Below are positions 45,624 through 56,339 of a stretch of 64,000 nucleotides of DNA, piece by piece. Source of the DNA: Ctenosaura bakeri (Eukaryota; Chordata; Lepidosauria; Squamata; Iguanidae); NCBI GenBank assembly GCA_948474755.1, contig CAOLHI010000563.1, positions 248,001-312,000 on the forward strand, written 5' to 3'. Position 1 is the first letter of the stretch. Every line of letters begins with the position of its first letter. Both the position numbers and the translations under genes were made by a program. The notes below the pieces were generated by a model. That model made no database searches. It was not told where the DNA came from and was given only the letters and a program-made list of their open reading frames with translations.

Positions 45624-45949
45624 AGGGACCTTGTGATTACTTGAAGGAAATGGCATTTTCACATGCAAAATATCACTGAACTATGTATTGAAACTTTATT
45701 CACTGCTCAAGTCCTAAACATGCTTACTTGAAAGTTAATTCTATAAAAATCAATAAGACTTACTTCAAAGAAAATATGTTAAGGTCAGGAATGTGAATAT
45801 GAAATAAATAAGTGCTTCTCCCTCCCAGTCTCTCTCTCACAGCTCTAGTTGGCTCAGTACTACTTAAAGCTGTTGACCTCTCCCAGTCTGGGAACCATTA
45901 GCTGCCAGTCCATAATAAGGTTCCAGGAAAGCAAGAAACAGTGGAAGTC
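45624..45949. other. Short spacer between two LTRs
   Basis: Contains CATGCTTACTTGAAAGTTAA and TCAATAAGACTTACTTC, which resemble a common ancient amniote interspersed repeat; family not assigned. Confidence 0.3.
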
Positions 45950-47401
45950 TGTTACTCTGTTCTCTGGGGGTCTTGGGAGGGACACCCAAATAACCAAAAC
46001 ACAAACACAAAGTTGGGGAAATTAGCTGGAGCATTCAGGGTAACGTAGCAGGATCTTGCAACCCAGCGTCTACGGGGTCAGGTCAGTCAGACAGTTTTAA
46101 AATAGTAAAAATGATGTTTTTATTAACAGACAAACAAACAGTAACGACATCACAATCACACAGCTAATGGGGAAAAAGAAATAAGGATTTTCAGGGGAAC
46201 TGGGTGATATGACACCTTTTCTGATAGTCCTGAAGATGTGGAAGGTGGTAGGAAAGAAACTCAGCGTGGAGGCTGAGGGGAGCTCTCCAGGCAAAGTGGC
46301 AGCAAGGCGGGATGGGTGTCCAGAGTGATCCAAGAAGCTCTCGGAATCGGGCGCTTTTTATAGGGTGAATTGTGCCTGCAGGCCATGCCATACTCGATGA
46401 GAACAAGGTGAGTTTGAAGCGGGACAAAGCTTTGGGAAAGGTCAAGTTTAACATGATGGGCTTAGCGCACATGTAACAATGATGTATCCAGTATGCGAAT
46501 GCGCTTAGCTTGGCTTTGTAAGACTATCGGTGCGAGGCCGGGCGTCTTTGTTTAGAGTCATGCTTAAGCAAGAGGTGTTTGCAGGGAAGTCACTGAAGCA
46601 ATGGAGTGGCTCTGTTCTGCCTGCCTAGGTGAAGAATGGAATGTCTAACATTACTGGCCGCGCCTGTGTACGTGCTTGTCTGGAGGCCTCGCAAACACGT
46701 GGAGTGGGGTGGCAGAGGAAGGCCAAATTGTTTTTGATATCAAGAGCAATATCTAATAATAATAATAATAATAATAAAATTTATTTCTATCCCGCCTCTC
46801 CCAATGGATCGAGGCGGCATTACAAAAATATATAAAAACATTAAAACATTAAAACGCACCCTATCCTCCCCACCCTCCAACCCTTCTATCCCCCTAAAAC
46901 ATATTAGTTAATTAAAACAAATTAAAAACAAGATTAACACAGAAGACAATGATGAGAGGCGGTGGAACACTAATCTGGGAAGGCCTGTCGGAAGAGAACG
47001 GTCTTGACTGCTTTTTTAAAGCAGTCAAGACTGGTAATGTGCCGGGTCTCCTCCGGCAGGCCATTCCATAACTTGGGAGCGACAGAAGAAAAGGTCCTCT
47101 GGGTAACCGCAGTCAACCTAGTTCTGATTGGCTGCAGTAAATTCCTCCCAGAGGACCTTAGTGTGCGGGGCGGATTGTATGGGAGAAGGCGATCCCGCAG
47201 GTAGGCTGGTCCCAAGCCATGAAGGGCTTTAAAGGTAAAAACCAACACCTTGTACTGTGCCCGGAAACGAATAGGCAGCCAGTGTAAAGACTTCAGAATT
47301 GGTGTTATGTGGTCACTTTTAGATGTTCCGGTGACCAACCTGGCTGCCATATTCCGAATTATTCTAGTGCTATCACCAGATAGGCCTGAACTGTAGTAAC
47401 A
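45950..47401 (-). mobile_element. Solo LTR, type 1 (copy F), split by an L2-like insertion, TSD AGTC
   Basis: Plus-strand ends TGTTACTCTG and TAGTAACA, flanked by AGTC on both sides (45946-45949 and 47402-47405). The LTR parts are 45950-46755 and 47363-47401, 845 bp together. The TATA complement is at 46355-46362 and TTTATT at 46119-46124. A LINE fragment sits inside the GATATC-rich U3 start. Confidence 0.93.
46756..47362 (-). mobile_element. L2-like LINE 3' end nested in an LTR
   Basis: A 5'-truncated non-LTR retrotransposon of about 607 bp. The tail is an AAT/ATT microsatellite at 46755-46777, then a 3' UTR with ATTTCTATCCCGCCTCTCCC, then a minus-strand open segment (47362-46970) reading RNMAARLVTGTSKSDHITPI, LKSLHWLPIRFRAQYKVL, TFKALHGLGPAYLRD and PKLWNGLPEETRH. 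That is the C-terminal signature of L2/jockey-type reverse transcriptases. TCTA occurs on both sides as a possible duplication. The frame stays open, so the insertion is fairly young. Confidence 0.85.
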
Positions 47402-47803
47402 AGTCAATGGAAATGAATATGTTGGTGGCCCCTGTGATGTGCCCATCCACCACTTCACATGGGTTGAGAAGCACTGGTCTAGATAATATCCCTCAAAGTC
47501 ATCATGACACATCAACATGAAGACTCATGTGTGGAAAGTATGTGTAATAAGTAGGTGTTGACTGGTATTCTACATTTGCTGCTTAATTAAGTAAACTCTC
47601 TCTGGCCTAAACCTGATGGAACCATTGTTCAGCCGTGTTTCCATCACTAGCAGAATAGACCTCCTTCTCTCTGTGCAGCTAATGTTCAGTGAAGTATGTG
47701 GCGAAGGGGAGTTACAATCGTGGCAATAGTGTCACAACCATGACTAAATAGTGGTCATGAATATGGAACAGTTACAGATGGTTAGTTAAATATGCTTAAC
47801 TAA
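47402..47803. other. Unassigned sequence
   Basis: No supported feature. Confidence 0.3.
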
Positions 47804-48005
47804 GGCCATTTCCACACTAGACTGTTATACTGCCATTATGCCACTTTCCACATCCTATGGAATCCTGAGATTTGCAGTTTAGGGAGGGGGCTTCAGCATT
47901 CTCCCCCAGAGAGCTCTTGGGCCTCAGTAAACTACAAACCCCAGAATCTCACAGGAGGTTGAAAGTACAATAATAGCACTGTAACAGCCTGGTGTGGAAA
48001 TGGCT
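47804..48005. mobile_element. Palindromic MITE, long form, TSD TAA
   Basis: A 202-bp element with ends GGCCATTTCCACACTAGAC and GGTGTGGAAATGGCT; TAA on both sides (47801-47803 and 48006-48008). Confidence 0.88.
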
Positions 48006-48834
48006 TAAGTACCAGCTGATGTAGAATAGTGACCATCATTTTTACCTGTACCAAACTTTGATTTGGATTACAACTTCTGTAATGCTATCTGGAGGACTCT
48101 GGCAGTTGTAGCTAGAAAAAAAAAAGTTTTTTCAAAGTTCCATATTCTGAATGTAATCATTATCACTTAGGCCAATTTAAAATACAGTTCATTATTCTTA
48201 GTTTCAACAGGCCTTTCTTCCAGTTACAGGGGGGGAAATCCACTTAACTGGATGGTAGGCACTAGGTGAGCAATTATTATCGCAGGGAGGACATTTCTTA
48301 AAAAATGCATTACAATTTCTTTACTAATACTGTACACGAACCTCGCCAAAGCAAGTGGTACAATGTTGACTTCAAAACACATACAAAGATGCCTCTGCCC
48401 CCAATTAGGATAACATCAGTTTGCATAGCCTCATCCTTATCAGCAGAAGACAGGTATGTCAACATCAGAGAGAGATTGGGTTTAAAGAAAGTGTACAATA
48501 AATTGTTGGAGGGGGAATCTGGAAAAGACTGGGCTACATGCAAGTTGCAGCTTTATCTGCTTAAATGTCTATCATTTCATTATCTGTCAAAACAAAACTT
48601 ACACCCTGATCCTCCATTGTTGTCAGTGGAACTGGCTTCCAGTAAAGAATATGAATAAATAAGCATTTATATCATATTTTTTGAAGGTTTAAAGAGTTTC
48701 ACAACAGTATGTGAAATAAACATTGCAGGTTATAGTATTTGCAACACCATGGAGGCTGGTATTATTTCATTGATGGGGCAACAACACAATAGGGATATAA
48801 TGAAGGGCCTATTACTGAGTTCACAGATGAGGCA
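48006..48834. other. Unassigned sequence
   Basis: A 117-codon frame at 48305-48658 has no recognisable motif. Nothing else is supported. Confidence 0.3.
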
Positions 48835-49426
48835 TGTTGGGAGTTAGAGTTTTTCAGGGTGTTAGCCCTTTGGGGAAATTCTATGAAAGCTAAAAGTGTG
48901 AGGAATTATCCTTCTTTTAGCAGAGTTGCAGAAAAAAAGCATATCCCAATCTCTTTGTGGCTTTCCTAAAAGGAGGCTGACTTGGAAAGCAAAACAAGGC
49001 GGGCAGTTTCAGGTTCCAGACTTAAAAGATTTACTAATTTACAGTTTCCAATATATAACTTATAATTTACAATTTATGATTACAATTGCATATGAATTGG
49101 AGAAACTAGATCCTAGCTAACTAACAAAAGGATTAGGGAAGATAGTAGTTTCACTCTTAACTCACCAAGTTCTTGTTAGAGAGGCTTGCATAGCAGAAAG
49201 AAAGGTGCTAGAAGCAAGATTGCAAAAAGGGGTGTAAAAGAGAGAGAGGCGTGGACATCTATGTAAGGCCAATAACTAATTCCAGGGTGTATCCTGGGTC
49301 ACATACTCTGGATATCATAACCAATCATTTTAAAATAACACACAGCAACATTTAACCCTATGCTAACTAAGCCCCATTAGTCCTGGAACAAGAGGGAGAC
49401 AGAGAGAATGCCAGAATTTTCCAACA
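48835..49426. mobile_element. Possible LTR of a different family
   Basis: A 592-bp stretch with inverted ends TGTTGG and CCAACA. The flanking bases (GGCA and GGGT) do not match, no clear poly(A) signal was found, and no second copy is present in the window, so the call is weak. Confidence 0.25.
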
Positions 49427-49490
49427 GGGTCAAATTCAAACCATCGATGCCTTGATGCATAACTCAGATATTTAACATGATTACAATTGA

Positions 49491-49669
49491 GGCCATTTTG
49501 GCACCAGACTGTTATAGTGCTATTATTCCACTTTAAACTTCCTATGGAATCCTGGGGTTTGCAGTTTAGAGAGGAGCCTTTGGTACCCCTCCCTAAACTG
49601 CAAACCCCAGGATCCATAGGAGGTTGAAAGTGGAATCATAGCGCGATAACATCTAGTGAGGAAAGGGCC
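49491..49669. mobile_element. Palindromic MITE, short form, TSD TGA
   Basis: A 179-bp element with ends GGCCATTTTGGC and GAGGAAAGGGCC, TGA on both sides (49488-49490 and 49670-49672). The right arm is mutated near the end. Confidence 0.88.
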
Positions 49670-49778
49670 TGAGAATTCAAGAGTAGAACACTACAATTTT
49701 GTAACTGAATTATATTATGGTGCTTCTAACCTCATTCCTTTCTTTGATACTCAGACCACCACAGGAACAATGTGAGGA

Positions 49779-49780
<2 letters not shown>

Positions 49781-49809
<29 letters not shown>

Positions 49810-49810
49810 C
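49781..49810. repeat. GAT microsatellite
   Basis: About nine uninterrupted GAT units. Confidence 0.95.
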
Positions 49811-51194
49811 ACTTCCCCAGAATGAAGAGGACAGACATGTGCAATGTGGTATCAAACGAGGTCACACTTTGTTAACTATTTACAAATCCCCACCAGGCAG
49901 AAGGGGTTACCCTATTATGGAATTGTGGTAGTGACTGGTGATCTTCCATAACCTCTTGCTTCCCTAAACAGGACAAGACACCTGAGCTCCACTGTCAGGC
50001 TATAACTTCATAGCTTAACAGCAGCTTGCCTTGCCTCCTGGGAGATCTTTCCCACCCTAATCCCCCTCAAACCTCACTCTTTAATGGGAGGCATGGCCAA
50101 GGCTGGCCCCCAACAGCTCTTCGCTCCCTAGAACCTGAGCCCCATAGAACCCAATGACCCAATATGGAAACTAAACTTCTGTCCAACCAGTGCCATTGTG
50201 CTGCTCATCTCCGTACCATTCCCTCATTTAGTGGTAACACCCAGTCAATAATTTCCCCTCTGTTCTATGATCCAAAAGAGTGAGGTGAGCAAAAATATCA
50301 TTGACACTTTTCTTTTCCAACTTTGGCAATCAGGTGACCAAGACCAAAAAAAGACCCCAACGATGATCAGTCAAGGCTACAGTGGCCCACAAGTTAGGAG
50401 GGTAAGGATGACCAAAGCTAAAAAAGGCTGGAATCGGAGAGCTAGGGTATTATACCACTCTTGACTCCGCTCTGATGGCCAATGTTTCATGGCATTCAAT
50501 ATCATGGTCTTCATGTCAGACTCTGCTTCTAGGGCATTCAAAATTGGTCCTGCCTCACCAGCTGCTCATAGAATTATGGAGGGGAAAATAAGGAGCCAAC
50601 ATTTTAATACAGAGCTCTCAAAAATTATTTTGGAAAAATCCAGACTACACTGATTAATCAACACTCCACATTAAGACCAAATCATTGGCAATTCTGATAC
50701 ATTTCAGAGGTCTCCATGTCATGGAATGTGACAATGTCAGCATCAGTGGGTAGCAGGACCAGAAGACCCCAGAACACAGGCTTTCAAGCAAGGAATATGA
50801 AGCATATTTGCAAAGTATAACTTTCTCAATGACAGAAAGGACCACAAACAGAGTCTGTCAAGAAATTTCATGTCTGATTCTGTAAGAGTGTGAGAACAAG
50901 GCAAGGGGAACTTTGTGTTTGTGTATCTGTGTGTTTTAATAAGGTTTCTGTTATTTGTGAATAACTGCCTCGATTGAAACAGGATGACTTGGGAGAGTGT
51001 TGTTATACACAAAAGGTCTTTCTCTTCAAGGTCCTATGGCCCAAGACATGAAGAAGGAGCTTACCATAGGGACTAACTTGGGATTTGTGGTCTCACCTAT
51101 AGAGTTCAGTGGCTTGGGTGGGAATTCCCTGGGTCAGCTGGGAAACAACACAAGTACTTGGATTGCTGTTACAGCTGAGGTGTTTAACTGAAGC
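49811..51194. other. Unassigned sequence
   Basis: No recognised repeat ends or coding motif across about 1.4 kb. Confidence 0.3.
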
Positions 51195-52100
51195 TGTTAT
51201 GCAGTTGCCTGACCCAAGCCCGAGGTCTACAATTTCATATTATTTATGTTTAATATTTACACGTGGCACTCCATAAAATGAACTCCACGTGTCTGATCGG
51301 ATCATGGAAAGCCTGTGTAGGCAGGCACAGCCACATGGCCTAAATTATGCACACTAGGTATAGGCCAGTAAACAACTATCTGTCTCACAGCCAGTAGTGC
51401 CCTCCAGACACAGCCGACCATTAAGCAAATGCAAGGGCTCTCAGCACCGAACTGCTTGCTCTATACAGACACTGAGCGCTTCTCATCTGCATACTGTTCT
51501 AACAATTGGCAGTGCTGGCCAAATCTCATCAATTCTGATTTTGACCTTTCGGAGGCTTTGTCTCCACTAAAAACCCTATCGTTCTCCTCGGAAGAGGGCT
51601 AGCCTCCAGGTACAATCTTCACTATAAAACCCCCAAGTTTGAGCTCCTCGTCAGAACACTCATACTTTTCATCCCAAACTGCTGCCGCTCTGTTCAGCGA
51701 GCCTCCCCTCAGCCTCCACGTGCTGGGAAACCACAAATCCAAGTCTCGATCTCTATCTTCTCTTTTACTGGACTGCAGGATCAGGTGGAGTATCACCCCA
51801 GAAACCATCTGAAAACCCCTATCAATTTTCCTCACTTTCTGCTTCTATAGTTCTTGGATGAATGTGTAAGTGTGTGTGTCATTGTTTGCTTAGTTAAGGA
51901 AAGTTTAATAAAATCTTTTAATTGAACAACTTGCCTAGTTCTTCTCGTGGCCTGGCCCCATAAACATAGGCTTAAAGATCTCGCTATGTTACCCTGCCTC
52001 TCATATTTCTAGCTTGTGCTCCTTGCTAATTCCCCCAACTTAGTAATATTTGGAGTGCACTTAGGTGTCCCCTCCAGTACCCCCAGAAATCAGGGTAACA
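51195..52100 (+). mobile_element. Solo LTR, type 2 relative (copy H), TSD AAGC
   Basis: A 906-bp LTR from TGTTATGCAG to CAGGGTAACA, flanked by AAGC on both sides (51191-51194 and 52101-52104). TATAAAA at 51623 and AATAAA at 51907-51912. The U3 first 200 bp is diverged from the other copies and lacks an obvious GATATC pair. Confidence 0.93.
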
Positions 52101-52104
52101 AAGC

Positions 52105-52945
52105 AAAGGTTGAGGAGTTAATCATAGGGTGACACCTAAATTTTTAGAAAGCTGATTTCTCTACACATAGGGAGTTACTTGCTGAAATCCCATGTTCAAC
52201 AAAACTGAAAGGGAAAGGAGTGCATGACAGATGGCAGCTTCTTAAAAGTAAGATACTAAAAACACAACTGATAACTGTGCCAATAAGGACGAAAAATGAC
52301 TGGTGTCTAAAGAAACCAGATTGGTTGATGAAAGAACTCTCAACTGAGCTAAGTGTTAAAAGAAACATGTACAGGAAATGGAAGAATGATGAAACCACCA
52401 AAGAGGAATTCAAGCAAATAGCCAGGAGATGTAGGGAGAAGGACAGAAAAGCTAAAGCACAGAATGAACTCAGGCTTGCCAGAGACATCAAAAACAATAG
52501 AAAGAGCTTCTTTAGATATGTCCGCAGCAAAAGGAAAAAGAAGGAAATGACAGGATCACTGCATGGAGAAGGTGACCAATTAATAACAGGGGGAAGAGAG
52601 AATGCAGAACTACTCAATACCTTCTTTGCCTCAGTTTTCTCCCAAAAGGATAGAAGTACCCTACCTGGGGCATGGGGAGCTGGTGAGGAAGTGAGGGAAA
52701 TGCAGCACAGAATAAGCAGAGAAGTAGTACAGGAATATCTGGCTAAACTAGATTAATTCAAGTCTCCAGGGCCAGATGAATTACATCCAAGGATATTAAA
52801 AGAGCTGGCAGAAGTCATTTCTGTACCACTTGCTATAATCTTTGAGAACTCTTGGAGAACAGGAGAAGTCCCAGCAGACTGGAGGAGGGCAAATGTCAAC
52901 CCCATCTTCAAGAAGGGGAAAAAGAGGACCCAAACAATTATTTAT
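52105..52945 (+). mobile_element. CR1 LINE internal fragment (endonuclease end to early RT)
   Basis: The sense open segment 52220-52756 (178 codons) contains WLMKELSTELSVKRNMYRKW, ARRCREKDRKAKAQNELRLA and FFRYVRSKRKKKEM, matching the linker region of the 21.3-22.1 kb CR1. It stops at 52756; the following bases still encode SPGPDELHPRILKEL-type RT sequence, so the stop is a mutation. It breaks off after the FKKGKK motif near 52945. Confidence 0.9.
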
Positions 52946-53376
52946 TAAATAATAACACAAGAAGCAATGCAGTTTCTTGTTTTCATCTGCAAGTTGAAAA
53001 GTGTGAATGTTGACATCTAACAGCCTTCCATTCCATGCATCAGTTTTACATATGGGTAGTGCACATGTCCATTAAGGCACGTATTTCTTTGTTTCTACAA
53101 AGTCTTTTTTTCCCCATTAAAGGCAAGGACCCTCAGCTGATATCATGTCCAATGCAGGACACAGCCACTTATCTGAGGTCTATATCTAAAATAAGCACAA
53201 TAATAAAATGACATGTGGTTCAGTGAAGAACCATTGCACTGAATGTTCTGCTCTGGAACCCTTAGACAATATTGTTATTATTCACTGTTTTAAATTTATT
53301 TCATTTTTAGCCAAACTGAGATCTTTGGATATAGAGCAGGATATAAAATATCTAAATCAATAAAAAAAAATAGTAC
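52946..53376. other. Unassigned sequence
   Basis: AT-rich spacer between two CR1 pieces; the missing CR1 middle is not here. Confidence 0.3.
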
Positions 53377-53730
53377 ATGATAGCCATGTTTAAATATTTG
53401 AAGGGAGGCCACGTAGAGGAGGGAGAGGGCTTGTTTTCTGCTGCTCCAGAGACTAGGACAAGGAGCAATGGATTCAAGCTGCAGGAAAGGAGATTCCACT
53501 TGAACCTCAGGAAGAACTTCCTGACAGTCAGGGCTGTCCGGCAGTGGAATCTGCTGCTGCCTCAATGGAGTGTAGTGGAGACTCCTTCCTTGGAGGTGTT
53601 TAAGCAGAGGCTGGATGACCATCTGTCGGGAGTGCTTTGAGGGTGTTCCTGCATGGCAGGGGGTTGGACTGGATGGCCCCTGGGGTCTCTTCCAACTCTA
53701 CATTTCTATGATTCTATGATTCTAGTAGTC
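53377..53730 (+). mobile_element. CR1 LINE 3' end, well preserved
   Basis: A 5'-truncated CR1 with an open frame 53377-53640 (MIAMFKYLKGGHVEEGEGLF ... RLDDHLSGVL), then the short UTR with GGGGTCTCTTCCAACTCTAC and an ATTTCTATGATTCTATG tail. It is closer to consensus than most other copies, so probably younger. Confidence 0.93.
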
Positions 53731-55429
53731 TTCCACAAACTAATATTCCCACAATCATGCATTCATGAATCTCTTCAAAGGGAGGCTGGGCAACTATTTT
53801 CTTGGAGGGGTGTTCATTGTCTTCCAAGGATCTTCGAAGGACTAGACCTTCTCCACACATCACAATTTCCTTCTCCAAATATTTTCTCTCTCTTTGCTGG
53901 CCAAAAATGGTCAGACATTTTTGCCACATTTCTTCCTACCTTGAGGCAGTTTTAGCTTTAGGGATTTTTATTTTCATTCTTTTTTAAATTTATCCTGAGC
54001 CTAAATGGTGTAGGGAGACAGGGGGACATTTAGTCATAGAAGAGGAGGAACAATCATAAGGAATTTTTGGGAGGTCCTGGAGCACTCTGCAAACCTCAAA
54101 AATGTCCTGGGGGGGTACATATTAAACTATTCTCCCATATTACACTTTTCACATCTCCACTTTAAAAATAACAATGCAATTCTCTACATAATTGCTACCA
54201 ACTTTAGCCTGAAAGTCCAGGCCCTGAGAATTGGCAAACCTATTGGTGGAACACAGAAAAAGTCCCCCTAGGCAGACATCAGTCCTTGCACAGGTTTGTA
54301 GAGAGATAACTCTTCTTTCAAGTACTGAGACATCAAAATTTAGTGTGTTGTTTCAACTGGTAGGACACAGAAGAATCTCTGACCCAACAGATCTCAATGC
54401 ACAGGCAGGCACATATATATGTGCAGAGAGACACTTCTTCAGCTCTCCAGGTTCCAGGCTAGTTGGGGCTTTAAATGCCATCAACCACCAACCCTGAATT
54501 CAGAGAGAATTGTGATAAATCTGTAGAAACTCTTTATGAGAACTGAGGTTACAATCTCCTGCTGTAGGCTGTAATTTTCTTCCTTGACTTCCCCCCACCC
54601 TTCCCCATTTCATTCTATTGCCATCTCTTTAAATACATTCTTTCCTAAATTATCTTGTAATTGGGAAATGCTGATTTTTTTTTTTTTTAACTCCAATGTA
54701 CGTTGCCTTCCTGATGCATAATTCATTTTCACTTTGTTCCTTGTGCTGCGTGTGCAATTGAATTTTTTGGCAGCCAAGTGCAGGAGAAGAAGAAATCAAC
54801 AATGCCATAAAGGGGCAAGAAGGAAATCAGAGTGGACGGCTCAGAGGAAGAAATATTAAGGGTGTCACAATATGTTGTACTCAGTCCTCCAAAATAGAGA
54901 TTGGGAGGGAACTCAGCAACGGCAAACTTAATGGGAGCGGTTGACATTTCGAGACGGGAAATAGCTGTTGCTGATGTCATTACAGGCTTTCATTTAATTG
55001 CTTGCAAATCACATATGCCAATGTCTTCTGATCACCTTCCAGGTCTTAAGACACTTCTCCATCCTCAGTAAAGAACTTCCTTGAGCTTGTTTGGAGGTTC
55101 TAGGAGGGGAGCACAGCTATCGTATACCCTTGACCGAAGAACGGTATACTCTTTCTATCTGGGATGTTCATCCTCTTCCACCGAGGGCGCAGCTTCAGGA
55201 GGGACACACATAGAGCGGTGAGGGAGGGAGGGGACACCTGCCTAGCCAGCCAGATCAGCCGAATCAAGCCTGGCAATCAATGGGGTGACAGAGGTCGCAG
55301 CCAGATCACCTCTCATCCCTCAGTAAAGAACTTCCAACAGGACCCAAATATTCTCTTTTCAGAAGATTGAAACAAGAAGTTATAAGTAACTGGTTACTTG
55401 TAATTCGTTATTGACTCTGATTACAACAA
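53731..55429. other. Unassigned; candidate conserved block at 54690-55020
   Basis: No repeat family was recognised. The block 54690-55020 is non-repetitive and keeps CpG sites (GTTGACATTTCGAGACGGGA). Confidence 0.3.
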
Positions 55430-55515
55430 TATAACTGAATTAGAGAACCATAAAGCTGGAGAGGACTTCAAGGGCCATCTACTTTGCATCCCTGTCAGGG
55501 AGAAATAAAAAAAAT
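55430..55515 (-). mobile_element. CR1 3' tail fragment
   Basis: Antisense: GAGAACCATAAAGCTGGAGA and CTTCAAGGGCCATCTA match the CR1 UTR end. Confidence 0.6.
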
Positions 55516-55616
55516 ACAAAACTAAAGCACTTCCAAAAGATGGACTTCCAGACTCTAAATAAATAAATAAATAAATAAGTAAGTAAGAGAAAGAGAATCT
55601 ATTGCCTTTCAACTGA

Positions 55617-55910
55617 GGTCCTTTCTGCTCCTTACCTTTGTCCTGACACATCTGGTGACAATTATGGCTGTGACTCTCCCAGGAAGGGAGCTCAATGGAG
55701 TGTCCCCATCCACACCAGCTGCCTCTGGGATCCAGAAGGCATGATGTCCTCAACTTTTCCTGTGACAGAGAAGCTGGGTACTGTCCCAGGTGGCTCTAGG
55801 CCAGAAAGTGCAGCCATTGCACTTCCAGGGCCTTGACAGGGAAGGTAAGTGTGGGCATGCAGGGGATGGTGGCACAATCGCCTGTCATTGAGGGTGGAGT
55901 GGAAAGAGCC
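55617..55910. mobile_element. GGCC-ended MITE, mid-size family, short copy
   Basis: 294 bp from GGTCCTTTCTGC to GGAAAGAGCC with flanks TGA and AGA. Internal CACTTCCAGGGCCTTGACAG and TCATTGAGGG blocks match the family. An AAAT run lies just upstream (55556-55579). Confidence 0.7.
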
Positions 55911-56134
55911 AGAGCCTAAATGAACATTTGTTACTGTCAGGAAATGCTTCCTAATATTTTTATAAGACCCCCTTTCCCCTTATGAATTTGAATCCGTAGA
56001 TTACAATTACAACTCAGGGATAATATCTCCCTTTTGCAATGTAGCTGTAACTTTTTTATATCTGATCCAATGGCCTTCTGCTTAAGTTGCTTCCTCCTTT
56101 TTTTCCCTGTCCAGAAAGAAGCAGGTATTGCATG

Positions 56135-56336
56135 GACCATTTCCACCCTAGCCTGTTATAGTGCTCCTATTCCACTTTCAACCTCCTGTGGAACTCCGGG
56201 CTTTGTAGTTTCCTGAGGCGAAAGAGCTCTCTGGCTGAGAAGTCTAAATGCCCCTCCCTAAACTGCAAACCCCAGGATTCCATAGGAGGTTGAAAGTGGA
56301 ATAAGAACACTAGAACTAGTCAAGGCAGAAATGGCC
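56135..56336. mobile_element. Palindromic MITE, long form, TSD ATG
   Basis: A 202-bp element with ends GACCATTTCCACCC and GCAGAAATGGCC, ATG on both sides (56132-56134 and 56337-56339). Confidence 0.88.
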
Positions 56337-56339
56337 ATG

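Noticed and set aside
52144..52617. A 157-codon minus-strand frame
   Set aside because: Antisense shadow of the CR1 frame at 52220-52756.
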